IMG/VR virus record: IMGVR_UViG_3300043446_004437
Span: 62,001 to 126,000 of that record
Source: a virus
DNA length: 64,000 nucleotides
Direction: 5' to 3' (one strand)
The position numbers were made by a program, and so were the translations under genes. Of this stretch, positions 15,812 through 23,539 are shown one piece after another (the stretch's first letter is position 1; each line of letters starts with the position of its first letter). The notes beneath the pieces were generated by a model. It was not told where the DNA came from and did not search any database. It saw nothing but the letters and a program-made list of their open reading frames with translations.

Positions 15812-16012
15812 ATGTTAAGCGTAGTAATAGGCAATGACATTAAAGATATAGAAAAACTTAATACTGTTATTAATACTTTAGAACAAACAAAAGTTTCTGA
15901 CCAGAATCAATCTGTTGAAGAAGCTATTGATTGGCTGAAAGATATTCATACAATTCTAACTGATAGAACATTTGGTCAAGAATTATATGATCCATCTGAA
16001 ATAACAGACTAA
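15812..16012 (+). CDS. Small acidic helical protein
   Basis: 66 residues from ATG 15812, which has AAGGAAAAAAT in front. An in-frame ATG at 15746 would add 22 residues but reads through a CTGGG/CCCAG hairpin (15768-15790) and lacks a ribosome site, so the shorter start is preferred. Helix-rich and acidic. Function unknown. Confidence 0.55.
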   Translation: MLSVVIGNDIKDIEKLNTVINTLEQTKVSDQNQSVEEAIDWLKDIHTILTDRTFGQELYDPSEITD

Positions 16013-16018
16013 CTGTCT

Positions 16019-16105
16019 GCCCAGGTGGCGGAATTGGTAGACGCAAGGGGCTTAAACCCCCTCGCTATGTGAAATAGCGTACGGGTTCGATTCCCGTCTT
16101 GGGCA
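16019..16105 (+). tRNA. tRNA-Leu (TAA)
   Basis: Type II tRNA of 87 nt. Acceptor GCCCAGG/CTTGGGC, anticodon loop CTTAAAC (anticodon TAA, reads UUA), a long variable arm (CGCTAT/ATAGCG) and T-loop TTCGATT. No encoded CCA. Confidence 0.95.
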
Positions 16106-16122
16106 CAATACAAAGGATTTTT

Positions 16123-17568
16123 ATGCGGAATAAAAATTTTGTATACAAGTTTCTGTTATCAGCAACTCTGTTGTCAGCATTACTTGTTAACACAAAAAAT
16201 ACTACAGTTCTAGCTGGAGATGTTGCACCTGCAACTACTACAGTAAAGTTCTACAGAAAGACAACTAATGTTGTTCTTCCAGCTTTAGGAACTGTTGGAC
16301 CAAAAATTGGTATTGATACAGCATACAACAATAACTATCGAGGCCAAGACACTTACATTGTTTTGTTAGATACTGGCATAGAATCATCTCATCCATTTTT
16401 TGGTGGAAGAGTTGCACTTGAAGCATGCTTTACCGCAAGATGCCCTAATGGACAGACTTCTATGGTTGGACCAGGAGCTGCTGCACCTGTTCACTGGCAT
16501 GGTACTCATACTGCAGGAATTGCAGCTGGTGCTAATTCTTCTATTCGTGGAATTGCACCCAGTGCAAAAATTATTGCAGTCAACGTATTTGCATTAGACG
16601 GTTCCGCATCAGATGCCGATTTAATTAGAGCATTACAATGGGTTGATTCAATATCTAACGATTATAATATTGTTGCAGTCAACATGTCTTTAGGCACACC
16701 TGGAACATTTAGATCATCATGCAATTCTTATATTCCTGATCTTACTGCAATTATCTCAACGCTAAAGTCCAAAAATATTGCAACCGTTGTATCTGCTGGC
16801 AACGAAGGCCAAGTTGGCATGAGTTCACCAGCATGTATTACAGATACTGTCAGTGTTGCAGCAACATACTTTTTGGCCGATGGTAGTGACAGAGTTACAA
16901 GCTTTAGTAACGTAAATGAATTGACAGATTTATCTGCTCCAGGATACAACATTGTATCTTCTAAACTCATGGGCTCATATGGTTCCTCTTCAGGAACTTC
17001 AATGTCTGCCCCAATGGTTGCTGGAGCTTTTGCAGTCTATCGTTCTAAGTTTGGCTCACAGCCAGTTGATAAAGTTGTTTCTGATTTTCAATCTACCGGC
17101 ATAAATGCTAAAGATGATTATAGTGGAATTGTTACAAAAAGAATAGATTTTAAATCTATGTTTGCTGGCGGTGGTACAACACCAACACCAACTACCACAA
17201 TTCCAGTCACAACAACAACTGTACCTGGTTCAACAACAACCACTACCGTTCCTTCTGATGAAGATGACGAATCAGAAGATTATTTGAATATTCCTTATAT
17301 TATATCATTAAAGAAATATTCAACAAGATTGTCATATATCCAACTTGATTTTACTTATCGATACACTAACATACCTGTATCTAAATTTATTTTAAGATGC
17401 AGATATACAGATGGTAAAATAGTTGATAAGACAATACCCAACAGAAATAGAACAACTAATTTTTATTTAGTTTCTATTTCTTCTGTTAATATTCGCTCAT
17501 GTAGAATGGCCGCTGTTTCCACTTCTGAAACAATAGGTACATTTTCAAAATATATATTGGTAAAATAA
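16123..17568 (+). CDS. Secreted subtilisin-like serine protease (S8)
   Basis: 481 residues. Signal peptide at 1-31 (hydrophobic core, cut near VLAG). Catalytic triad in the family motifs: Asp83 in LLDTGIESSH, His126 in HGTHTAG, Ser293 in GTSMSAPMVAG, with oxyanion Asn227 in SAGNEG. After the catalytic domain comes a Thr/Pro linker (residues about 350-390) and a C-terminal beta-rich domain of about 95 residues. The architecture predicts export and cell-surface or virion association. ATG 16123 follows AAAGGA right after tRNA-Leu. Phage-coded secreted subtilases are uncommon. Confidence 0.93.
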   Translation: MRNKNFVYKFLLSATLLSALLVNTKNTTVLAGDVAPATTTVKFYRKTTNVVLPALGTVGPKIGIDTAYNNNYRGQDTYIVLLDTGIESSHPFFGGRVALEACFTARCPNGQTSMVGPGAAAPVHWHGTHTAGIAAGANSSIRGIAPSAKIIAVNVFALDGSASDADLIRALQWVDSISNDYNIVAVNMSLGTPGTFRSSCNSYIPDLTAIISTLKSKNIATVVSAGNEGQVGMSSPACITDTVSVAATYFLADGSDRVTSFSNVNELTDLSAPGYNIVSSKLMGSYGSSSGTSMSAPMVAGAFAVYRSKFGSQPVDKVVSDFQSTGINAKDDYSGIVTKRIDFKSMFAGGGTTPTPTTTIPVTTTTVPGSTTTTTVPSDEDDESEDYLNIPYIISLKKYSTRLSYIQLDFTYRYTNIPVSKFILRCRYTDGKIVDKTIPNRNRTTNFYLVSISSVNIRSCRMAAVSTSETIGTFSKYILVK

Positions 17569-17569
17569 T

Positions 17570-17638
17570 ATGACTATATTATCCGCAATTGGAATGTTAA
17601 TAGGTATATTAATTTTTATTATTATATTTTTTACTTAA
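17570..17638 (+). CDS. 22-residue hydrophobic peptide
   Basis: MTILSAIGMLIGILIFIIIFFT is a single membrane span with no charges. It sits 1 bp after the protease gene and 12 bp before a WhiB gene. Short, so support is from composition and tight spacing only. Confidence 0.4.
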   Translation: MTILSAIGMLIGILIFIIIFFT

Positions 17639-17650
17639 CAATGGAGCTTT

Positions 17651-17965
17651 ATGCATTGGTTTGATTCTGCATTATGCAAGGGGTTAACACATATCTTTTT
17701 TGCAAAAGATTCTGAAAGACCACAAGCTACAATAAAGCGCGAGGCAATAGCTCAAAGCGTTTGTAACCAATGTGAAGTTTTTGAACAATGCAGAACATAT
17801 GCTAGAACTCACGGTGAAATAGGATATTGGGCCGGCGAAAATGAATATGATAGATATCTTTTGGGCTTTATGCCCAAAGGTGGTTTTGGTCCAATTACCA
17901 GATCCGTTAGTGCTTACGCAAAAAGAAAACAACAATTACTTAAAAAGGAAATAACAACATCATGA
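17651..17965 (+). CDS. WhiB-family iron-sulfur regulator (second)
   Basis: 104 residues, ATG behind TGGAGC. Cys9, Cys38, Cys41 and Cys47 match C-x28-C-x2-C-x5-C; the turn motif is GYWAG rather than GIWGG. The C-terminal basic tail (YAKRKQQLLKK) would bind DNA. Coupled to an XRE-type regulator by ATGA, so the two may act together in phage gene control. Confidence 0.88.
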   Translation: MHWFDSALCKGLTHIFFAKDSERPQATIKREAIAQSVCNQCEVFEQCRTYARTHGEIGYWAGENEYDRYLLGFMPKGGFGPITRSVSAYAKRKQQLLKKEITTS

Positions 17966-18204
17966 ATAACAAAAAGAAAATTGATTCTAAAATCAACAAC
18001 ATTAAAGATCATCTTGCAGAAATTATTTACAGCAGAAGAATTAAGCTTGGTTATTCACAACAAGCTTTAGCTGATCTTTGCGATGTTGATCGCAAGACAA
18101 TTAATCGTATTGAGAATGGACATTTCTCTCCAAACCTTGATACACTGGTACGTATCTTTGCTGCATTAGATATTAAAGCAAAGACTGTATTCGAAACTAA
18201 CTAA
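17962..18204 (+). CDS. XRE/Cro-type helix-turn-helix regulator
   Basis: 80 residues. Canonical five-helix XRE domain at about 17-75: RRIKLGYSQQALADLCDVDR, then TINRIENGHFSPNLDTLVRI. The recognition helix starts near DRKTINRIE. Predicted cytoplasmic repressor or activator. Overlaps the WhiB stop. Confidence 0.9.
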   Translation: MNNKKKIDSKINNIKDHLAEIIYSRRIKLGYSQQALADLCDVDRKTINRIENGHFSPNLDTLVRIFAALDIKAKTVFETN

Positions 18205-18213
18205 GGAATAAAA

Positions 18214-18273
18214 ATGAAAAAGATTATCTTTTGTCCTGAGTGGCAAAGTTATGTAGCGGCTGCGACTTCGTAA
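18214..18273 (+). CDS. Possible 19-residue peptide
   Basis: ATG behind AAGGAATAA and ending in TAATG with the next frame. The peptide MKKIIFCPEWQSYVAAATS has no recognisable role. Kept at low confidence because of the good ribosome site and the coupling. Confidence 0.3.
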   Translation: MKKIIFCPEWQSYVAAATS

Positions 18274-18377
18274 TGACTTGGTTTGATTGGATAAGATTAG
18301 TATTAGCTATTCCAGTAGGTTTAGCTTTTGTTGGATTAGTTGCAATCTTATTGGATGACATTAAACGCAACAAATAA
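18273..18377 (+). CDS. 34-residue single-pass membrane peptide
   Basis: Starts in a TAATG junction. One hydrophobic span (IRLVLAIPVGLAFVGLVAIL) and a charged tail DDIKRNK. It precedes the deaminase gene by one base. Confidence 0.5.
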   Translation: MTWFDWIRLVLAIPVGLAFVGLVAILLDDIKRNK

Positions 18378-18378
18378 A

Positions 18379-18831
18379 ATGACAACTAAATTTTATTCTC
18401 GCTTTGTAGTAGATCCATATCTTGATTATCAATCTATTGATTACTCAGATGTATCTAAAAGTGATTATTCATTTTTAGCTGTTGCTACAAAGTTAGCCGC
18501 AACATCTGACAATAGATTTCGCGTTGGAGCATTAGTAGTAAAATCTGGTAGAGTGTTTGGTGGTAGTGCAAACATAACTAAGAAATCACCAAGTACTCCA
18601 CCAAATAGATTTTCTACTCATGCAGAAATTGCAGCTTTGAGAATAGCTTCACAAACACAAGACGCTACTTTATATGTTTCCAGACTTAGTTCTACTGATA
18701 CACCAGCACTTGCTAAACCATGTGCTTGGTGTATACAAGAGATACTTGAATCCGGAATATACAGAGTAGTGTATACTGTTAGTGATAAAATATCTAAATA
18801 TTTTTATACATCTAATTTAGTTTGGAATTGA
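18379..18831 (+). CDS. Cytidine/deoxycytidylate deaminase-like enzyme
   Basis: 150 residues from ATG 18379; a longer reading from 18340 lies in the upstream peptide. Zinc-site motifs are complete: His81-Ala-Glu83 and Pro114-Cys115-x-x-Cys118 (PCAWC). This fits the dCMP/CMP deaminase fold used for pyrimidine supply in phage replication. Substrate (dCMP, cytidine or tRNA base) is not determinable here. A tRNA gene follows seven bases later, so tRNA editing is a conceivable alternative. Confidence 0.82.
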   Translation: MTTKFYSRFVVDPYLDYQSIDYSDVSKSDYSFLAVATKLAATSDNRFRVGALVVKSGRVFGGSANITKKSPSTPPNRFSTHAEIAALRIASQTQDATLYVSRLSSTDTPALAKPCAWCIQEILESGIYRVVYTVSDKISKYFYTSNLVWN

Positions 18832-18837
18832 TTCCAA

Positions 18838-18910
18838 TGGCGAGTAGCTCAGTTGGCAGAGCAAGGGACTGTTAATCCCTGGGTCGCAGGTTCGAGCCCT
18901 GCCTCGCCAG
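18838..18910 (+). tRNA. tRNA-Asn (GTT)
   Basis: Acceptor TGGCGAG/CTCGCCA, D-loop AGTTGGC, anticodon loop CTGTTAA (GTT, reads AAC/AAU), T-loop TTCGAGC. No CCA. Confidence 0.95.
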
Positions 18911-18912
18911 CT

Positions 18913-19074
18913 ATGAAAAATTTTATTTATACTTCAATATTGTTTCCAGGTTCTTTTGAACCTGATCTACGCCCTATGATTATTCTTGTAGTTATTATGA
19001 TATCTTCCATATATTATGTTATTAAAAAAAATTGGAATGATATTAAAGACGATTTTAATTCCGATTGGGAATGA
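18913..19074 (+). CDS. Small single-pass membrane protein
   Basis: 53 residues from ATG 18913, two bases after tRNA-Asn; a longer reading from 18853 is inside the tRNA and rejected. Membrane span at about 22-38 (MIILVVIMISSIYYVI), acidic tail. Lies between tRNA-Asn and tRNA-Lys. Confidence 0.5.
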   Translation: MKNFIYTSILFPGSFEPDLRPMIILVVIMISSIYYVIKKNWNDIKDDFNSDWE

Positions 19075-19079
19075 TTTAA

Positions 19080-19152
19080 GCGCCTTTAGCTCAGCCGGTA
19101 GAGCACCGGACTTTTAATCCGTTGGTCCTGGGTTCGACCCCCAGAGGGCGCA
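19080..19152 (+). tRNA. tRNA-Lys (TTT)
   Basis: Acceptor GCGCCTT/AGGGCGC, anticodon loop CTTTTAA (TTT, reads AAA/AAG), T-loop TTCGACC. No CCA. Confidence 0.95.
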
Positions 19153-19219
19153 CTGGATATAAGAAATAAAAACATACAGTGATATGTATTTCTAGTCCAA
19201 TTTTTAACAAAGGAAAAAA

Positions 19220-19939
19220 ATGAAAAACAAATTTAAATTGTGGTTATTATTGCCTGCATTATTTGCCTCATCTTTTTATTTTTCAGATAGAGCATTAGCC
19301 CAGGATAATGAACCTATCTTAATTCAGATCAGTGATACTGAAATTGGCACTGAAGCATTTGAGCAATTAATTCAATACGGTAATGGCGGTCATGCTGCCA
19401 TGGGCACATTGCTTGGCGAAGGTCAAGGAATGGAAACTAATCCAGGTATTGGATTTAGTATTGGTTCTGGCGGTAATGGTTATCGTCCATCAATTATTAT
19501 TGCCGTTTGGACTGATCAACCTTTTGATACTACTGCTGCTTTGGCAACTATTAAAGCACATTTAAATGTTCCAACTAATCCTGTAACAACAAATGGTGAT
19601 TGCGCCATTGCTTGTGACGGAACTTATCAAGAAACAACAACAACTATTGCTGTTTCTCAACCTGACCCTATTGTTCAATCTGCCCCAGATCCAGAACCAC
19701 AGCCCACTTCTCAACCTGAATCAGTTTCTGTAGTTGTCGAAACTACAACAACTACAACTATTCCAGTAGAAGAAATGTATAGTTATCAATATACACTTGA
19801 GCCAACATTGTTATTTACTGCTCCTGTTCAACAAGCAATTGTTAAACCTGTTCAGAAAATAGCAACTAAAAAAGTTATCAACAATAGGAGCAAACGTGCC
19901 ACCATTAAAACAGCAAAAAAAAGCAGCAGTAAAAGATAG
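19220..19939 (+). CDS. Secreted protein with Gly-rich core and Thr-rich linker
   Basis: 239 residues with an N-terminal signal peptide cut near RALAQ (residue 28). The mature part has a Gly-rich stretch (GNGGHAAMG, IGSGGNG), a Pro/Gln/Glu linker, a TTTTTTIP run, and a strongly basic C-terminus (NNRSKRATIK, AKKSSSKR). No enzyme motif seen. Export is well supported; role unknown. Its 3' end overlaps the next gene by 44 bp in another frame. Confidence 0.7.
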   Translation: MKNKFKLWLLLPALFASSFYFSDRALAQDNEPILIQISDTEIGTEAFEQLIQYGNGGHAAMGTLLGEGQGMETNPGIGFSIGSGGNGYRPSIIIAVWTDQPFDTTAALATIKAHLNVPTNPVTTNGDCAIACDGTYQETTTTIAVSQPDPIVQSAPDPEPQPTSQPESVSVVVETTTTTTIPVEEMYSYQYTLEPTLLFTAPVQQAIVKPVQKIATKKVINNRSKRATIKTAKKSSSKR

Positions 19940-20255
19940 CCGCTCTTCTGAAGAAATTGCTGTTCATTCTGCAATTACTTCTCACTATAATACTTTGATA
20001 CCAGGATTCAAAGCTGAACACATTCGTATTAAAAATCCTTTGACTGGCAAAGATCCATTGTTTAATGTTAATGATCCACAGTTTTTTGAATTGTTTTATG
20101 AACTTTCTGAACTTGGTCTTAAGGACAAAATGATGAACGAAGTACAGCAGTTTGCTGAAACAATTGATCCAGCTTGGAATTCTGTTCACGCTGCTCTCCA
20201 AGGTTATTTTAAAGCTAAGGAAGTCAGCGATGATTCACCTCAAGACGCTGGTTAA
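19896..20255 (+). CDS. Hypothetical protein
   Basis: 119 residues from a GTG behind AGGAG, beginning inside the end of the previous gene. N-terminal 12 residues are basic; the body (GFKAEHIRIKNPLTGKDPLF and later helix) is soluble. No family recognised. Confidence 0.65.
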   Translation: MPPLKQQKKAAVKDSRSSEEIAVHSAITSHYNTLIPGFKAEHIRIKNPLTGKDPLFNVNDPQFFELFYELSELGLKDKMMNEVQQFAETIDPAWNSVHAALQGYFKAKEVSDDSPQDAG

Positions 20256-20403
20256 GCGTAATTTAGAACTCGCTAAAGTTCGTCAGTCTGAAACTTTAAA
20301 TTCTGATGTATCTACCTTCCGATATTGGGAAGGCTATATTAATGCATTAGAATCTATAATTCATGTACTGCCACACGAAGAAGAAACATATGAACATCAA
20401 TAG
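20230..20403 (+). CDS. Small protein with YWEGYxxA motif
   Basis: 57 residues starting within the end of the previous gene. The motif FRYWEGYINALESI is shared with the product of the gene at 21565 (YDYWEGYLTAIDLA), so the two are small paralogues. Predicted helix-hairpin. Function unknown. Confidence 0.6.
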   Translation: MIHLKTLVKRNLELAKVRQSETLNSDVSTFRYWEGYINALESIIHVLPHEEETYEHQ

Positions 20404-20704
20404 TATTAAACCAGGTAGTTCAACTATTTTAATATTAAACTATCTCGGTATGCGGCAAAGAAGTAAAGAAAAATATACTACTGCTACTCAGATAGCAGAA
20501 TTTTTTTCACATAAGTTTCAGACTAGAACTAAAAAAACTTCTGATGTAGTAACCTGTTTAAACAGATTGGTCAAAGCAGGATTCGTAGATATTCAAGTAG
20601 TAGATGATGTTCTGTCTTATTCTGTTACTACTCTTGGATTAGAAGTTCCATTTAAAGTTGCTTTTAGAATGAGACAGAACAACAAACTTGTTATTGAAGA
20701 TTAA
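20390..20704 (+). CDS. Winged-helix-like small regulator
   Basis: 104 residues from ATG 20390, overlapping the previous stop. TATQIAEFFSHKFQT, then SDVVTCLNRLVKAGFVDIQV, reads as helix-turn-helix plus wing, as in MarR/ArsR-type folds. Nearby divergent small gene on the other strand shares its 3' end. Confidence 0.55.
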   Translation: MNINSIKPGSSTILILNYLGMRQRSKEKYTTATQIAEFFSHKFQTRTKKTSDVVTCLNRLVKAGFVDIQVVDDVLSYSVTTLGLEVPFKVAFRMRQNNKLVIED

Positions 20705-20832
20705 CTATAGAATTCAGGTTTTGGTTTAGTTTCTAAACCAACATTTGATGAATCTACTATCTTCATGAGCGTTTTGTGAACTGCTGTTGCTATTCCAAAC
20801 GCTAGTGTAAGTGATATTGTTAATGTAATCAT
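20701..20832 (-). CDS. Small membrane protein on the opposite strand
   Basis: 43 residues, ATG at 20832, stop overlapping the stop of the plus-strand gene. N-terminal hydrophobic segment (ITLTISLTLAFGIATAV) then a polar tail ending KPKPEFYS. A TATGAT box sits about 15 bp upstream. It is the only minus-strand frame in a 44-kb plus-strand region, hence moderate confidence. Confidence 0.45.
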   Translation of the reverse strand: MITLTISLTLAFGIATAVHKTLMKIVDSSNVGLETKPKPEFYS

Positions 20833-20861
20833 GCGTTAGATAGTATCATATTTATCACTAA

Positions 20862-20883
20862 ATTGAATACAGTTTTGTTCAAT
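20862..20883. promoter_or_regulatory. Inverted repeat between divergent genes
   Basis: ATTGAA (20862-20867) and TTCAAT (20878-20883) form an inverted repeat with centres 16 bp apart, between the minus-strand gene at 20832 and the plus-strand gene at 20909. Likely operator. Confidence 0.35.
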
Positions 20884-20908
20884 ATCTCTAAATTAGATAG
20901 GTCTTATC

Positions 20909-21268
20909 ATGGATGAAGAAACAATGCCTTGTGGTTATTACAAATGCGATGTTCATATGGTTCGTCCAGGAAAGTCTCAATGTTCTTATGTAGAAAGTCC
21001 ATTGTGCGGCATACTTAAAATGTCAAGCAAACAAAACAGATATAATCGTTTAAAGTCTTTATTTCAGAGTACTAAAGAAGATCTTAACCATTTAAAAGAT
21101 CAGCTTGAAGAAGCGGATTTTTGTATTGATTATTTGCAGGGCAAAGTTCTTGATCGTGATGCTAAGATTGAGCGTTTAGAAGGTTTAGTTTTACATTTAT
21201 TGTATTGCCCGAAACAAGCATGTTCTTTTTGTACACAGATAGAAAAAGAGTTTCGCAATGAGCGATAA
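20909..21268 (+). CDS. Coiled-coil protein with Cys-rich ends
   Basis: 119 residues. N-terminus holds CGYYKC and later C residues; residues 45-95 are a coiled coil (heptads in STKEDLNHLKDQLEEADF and DRDAKIERLEGLVLHL); C-terminus has CPKQACSFC, a zinc-knuckle-like site. Overlaps the next gene by 11 bp. Unknown role. Confidence 0.65.
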   Translation: MDEETMPCGYYKCDVHMVRPGKSQCSYVESPLCGILKMSSKQNRYNRLKSLFQSTKEDLNHLKDQLEEADFCIDYLQGKVLDRDAKIERLEGLVLHLLYCPKQACSFCTQIEKEFRNER

Positions 21269-21572
21269 ATTACCAATTGAATGTCATAAAGGTTGGCACA
21301 AAATAATTGAAGAGTGTCATCAAGAACTTTTACAGATTGATCCTGATTACAAACCTATTCAGATAAAAGAAAAGTTTGGAACACTTCGTTATTATTTTGA
21401 CGCATCAATAAAAGATCTTGACGTAGTCCATCAAATGTATGAAATCGTTTTATCATATGAAGAAGCTTCTGCTGTTACTTGTGAAGAATGTGGTAACTAT
21501 GGAACTTTAACTAAAATTCATGGTTGGTATAAAACTTTATGCGTAGATCATCAGGGAACTCATAATGACTAA
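21258..21572 (+). CDS. Conserved phage hypothetical (GWHKIIEECHQEL family)
   Basis: 104 residues. The N-terminal GWHKIIEECHQELLQIDPDY and KEKFGTLRYYFDA are features I recall from a small hypothetical family found in many phages. C-terminal CEECGNYG and CVDH could bind zinc. Function unknown. Coupled to the next gene. Confidence 0.72.
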   Translation: MSDKLPIECHKGWHKIIEECHQELLQIDPDYKPIQIKEKFGTLRYYFDASIKDLDVVHQMYEIVLSYEEASAVTCEECGNYGTLTKIHGWYKTLCVDHQGTHND

Positions 21573-21741
21573 TCATACTATTGATGATATTATAAGAGTT
21601 CTTAAAACAGAATCAGATAAAGCGGCAGAGCATAAAAAATCTGCAGAAGCTGACGGTACCAGCGATTACGATTACTGGGAAGGTTATCTTACAGCTATAG
21701 ATTTAGCAATTGATCTACTGCATTATGATTTGATTCTCTGA
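21565..21741 (+). CDS. Small protein with YWEGYxxA motif, paralogue of the gene at 20230
   Basis: 58 residues, ATG overlapping the preceding stop. Shares the Tyr-Trp-Glu-Gly-Tyr motif and helical plan with the gene at 20230. Function unknown. Confidence 0.6.
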   Translation: MTNHTIDDIIRVLKTESDKAAEHKKSAEADGTSDYDYWEGYLTAIDLAIDLLHYDLIL

Positions 21742-21755
21742 ACAAAAGGAACTTT

Positions 21756-21995
21756 ATGCCGTATCTTAAAAATTCAGATCGTATAGAACTTGAAGATCGT
21801 CGTCCTCAAACATCTGGTGAATTAAACTATACTATCACTAATTTACTTATTGATTATATTGACTCAAAAGGAACAAGTTACGATGTTATTAATTCTATTA
21901 TTGGTGTATTAGAATGCGCCAAATTAGAATTTTATCGTAGACTTGCTGCACCATATGAAGATACAAAAATAGCGGAAAACGGTGACGTTTATTAA
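21756..21995 (+). CDS. Conserved phage hypothetical (GELNY / EFYRR-APYED)
   Basis: 79 residues behind AAAGGAAC. The blocks SGELNYTIT, GVLECAKLEFYRRLAAPYED and KIAENGDVY match a small protein family widespread in bacteriophages (recalled, not searched). No function is established. It ends three bases before tRNA-Met. Confidence 0.78.
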   Translation: MPYLKNSDRIELEDRRPQTSGELNYTITNLLIDYIDSKGTSYDVINSIIGVLECAKLEFYRRLAAPYEDTKIAENGDVY

Positions 21996-21998
21996 TAA

Positions 21999-22071
21999 GG
22001 GCCGTTAGCTCAGCGGTTAGAGCAGGGCACTCATAATGCCTTGGCCGTAGGTTCGATCCCTACACGGCCCA
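21999..22071 (+). tRNA. tRNA with CAT anticodon (Met, or Ile2)
   Basis: Acceptor GGGCCGT/ACGGCCC, anticodon loop CTCATAA (CAT), T-loop TTCGATC. The first acceptor pair is a normal G-C, so it is not an initiator; elongator Met or lysidine-modified Ile2 cannot be separated by eye. Confidence 0.93.
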
Positions 22072-22073
22072 CT

Positions 22074-22259
22074 ATGACAAAAAAAACTAAGAAACAAAAA
22101 GAAAAACCTATTGTTGATAGTGTCTATGCATTAGAAACACTTGTTACAAGTTTTGTTCCATCAGCCGATTTTGATTATGACAATGAAGGTCAGATTATTA
22201 TCTATACAAATCTTTATACAGATGATGATGGGAACTTGCTCCAAAAGGTATCTTTATGA
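22074..22259 (+). CDS. Small acidic hypothetical protein
   Basis: 61 residues from ATG 22074, two bases after the tRNA; a longer reading from 22041 is inside the tRNA. Lys-rich N-terminus, acidic C-terminal half. Coupled by ATGA to the next gene. Confidence 0.55.
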   Translation: MTKKTKKQKEKPIVDSVYALETLVTSFVPSADFDYDNEGQIIIYTNLYTDDDGNLLQKVSL

Positions 22260-22447
22260 ACAAAAAGATTGGCGCAATCACTGATCATCCATCTATAATT
22301 TGTTTAGAATGTTATAATGATGGACGCCTTCAACATTACGAAAAGCATAATGTAGTTTGGGCTTATTCTGATGGATATCCGGACGGATATACTTGTGATG
22401 ATTGCGGAGATGTCTACAACAAACAAGGAAAGATTGTAACACAATAG
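22256..22447 (+). CDS. Small zinc-ribbon protein
   Basis: 63 residues. CLEC near residue 17 and CDDCGD near residue 48 form a two-knuckle zinc ribbon separated by an aromatic segment (VVWAYSDGYPDGY). Unknown partner. Confidence 0.65.
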   Translation: MNKKIGAITDHPSIICLECYNDGRLQHYEKHNVVWAYSDGYPDGYTCDDCGDVYNKQGKIVTQ

Positions 22448-22489
22448 TAAACAAGCGTATTGAACATTTTATTCGTTAAAGGAAACAGT

Positions 22490-22666
22490 GTGGTAGATAA
22501 TACTCAATCTAAGCCGTTTGTATTTATGCAGTTTGCTCCAGAAGGAGAATGCTCATACTGTGATCGCGAACGAGCGCAAGGAAACAAATGGTTTCCACCA
22601 CATACTGCTAGACCAAATTGCCAAAGTGGTCAATACAACCACTGCACTTGCGACACCTGCTATTAA
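22490..22666 (+). CDS. Small Cys-rich zinc-binding-like protein
   Basis: 58 residues from GTG 22490, which follows AAAGGA; a TTG at 22460 is an alternative. CSYCDRE and CTCDTC plus an extra Cys and several His point to a metal-bound fold. Confidence 0.55.
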   Translation: MVDNTQSKPFVFMQFAPEGECSYCDRERAQGNKWFPPHTARPNCQSGQYNHCTCDTCY

Positions 22667-22675
22667 GGATTAATT

Positions 22676-22759
22676 ATGACTCTTACATGTCCATGCAAAT
22701 ATAGTTTTTTAAACTGGCATTTTCCAGTTTGCGATCCACATGAAGACGACGAAGATTAG
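22676..22759 (+). CDS. 27-residue Cys-containing peptide
   Basis: MTLTCPCKYSFLNWHFPVCD and an acidic end. AAGGATT precedes the ATG. Small and unknown, supported by tight spacing within the operon. Confidence 0.4.
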   Translation: MTLTCPCKYSFLNWHFPVCDPHEDDED

Positions 22760-22768
22760 GAATACAAT

Positions 22769-22987
22769 ATGATTACATTACCTAAAAATCCTTTGAACAG
22801 TTACGGCACACAACCAGCTGTAACCAATTTAAAAATTGGTGACGTTTTGTATATTGGCGATCAGTACACACTTGAAGAAATGACAGTAACAGGTTTTAAA
22901 TCAGACGGAAATAATTTTATTATTTACACTGATAAAGAAACTTTATCTGCCACTAACATAACTAGAGTTAATAAAAAAGGTTTTTAA
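22769..22987 (+). CDS. Small beta-rich hypothetical protein
   Basis: 72 residues behind TAGGAAT. Alternating strands (IGDVLYIGDQYTLEEMTVTG) suggest a small barrel. No family recognised. Confidence 0.6.
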   Translation: MITLPKNPLNSYGTQPAVTNLKIGDVLYIGDQYTLEEMTVTGFKSDGNNFIIYTDKETLSATNITRVNKKGF

Positions 22988-22989
22988 AA

Positions 22990-23076
22990 ATGTCGTTGGC
23001 TAAATTTAGAAAAGTTTCTAAAGGACCCAAAAAACCGGAACCTAAACCAGAACCTGAACAGCCAAAGGAGAAGTAA
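22990..23076 (+). CDS. 28-residue Lys/Pro-rich peptide
   Basis: Basic N-terminus followed by PEPKPEPEQPKEK. It lies 2 bp after the previous gene and 1 bp before the next. Disordered; role unknown. Confidence 0.4.
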   Translation: MSLAKFRKVSKGPKKPEPKPEPEQPKEK

Positions 23077-23077
23077 T

Positions 23078-23533
23078 ATGGGCATGGATGTTTATGGTAA
23101 AAAACCTAAAAACGAAAAAGGCGAATACTTTCGCAACAATGTTTGGTATTGGCATCCACTTTGGGATTACTGTTTAACTCAACACCCAGACCCTGCTGCC
23201 AAAGTAGAGCATGGTCATTCCAATAGTGGTGATGGTTTAAACTCTCAAGATGCCACTAAACTTGGCAAGCTTCTTAAACAGGATTTACTTTCCGGCAAAG
23301 TTGATTCCTATGAGCAATCATACAAAAAAGAACTAGACGCACTACCAATGCAAGAATGCACAATTTGTAATTCTACTGGCATACGCAACGATCAACATGT
23401 TCAAGGCACTTGTAACGCTTGCAAAGGCAAAGGTAAAGTAGAACATTTTGGCAAACACTATCCTTTTGTTAAACAAAATGTTGAAGAGTTTTCTGAATTT
23501 TTAATTAACTCTGGTGGTTTTGAAATTTGCTAA
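23078..23533 (+). CDS. Phage protein with DnaJ-type zinc knuckles
   Basis: 151 residues behind AAGGAGAAG. N-terminus MGMDVYGKKP and WYWHPLWDYC; then CTICNSTG and CNACKGKGK, the paired CxxCxGxG zinc knuckles used by DnaJ-like and other modular proteins. Similar proteins (MGMDVYG...) are found in other phages and bacteria as hypothetical proteins. Function unknown. Confidence 0.72.
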   Translation: MGMDVYGKKPKNEKGEYFRNNVWYWHPLWDYCLTQHPDPAAKVEHGHSNSGDGLNSQDATKLGKLLKQDLLSGKVDSYEQSYKKELDALPMQECTICNSTGIRNDQHVQGTCNACKGKGKVEHFGKHYPFVKQNVEEFSEFLINSGGFEIC

Positions 23534-23539
23534 ACCATC

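Noticed and set aside
18853-18912. N-terminal extension of the gene after tRNA-Asn
   Set aside because: The extension lies inside the tRNA; ATG at 18913 is a proper start.
22041-22073. N-terminal extension of the gene after tRNA-Met
   Set aside because: It lies within the tRNA gene.
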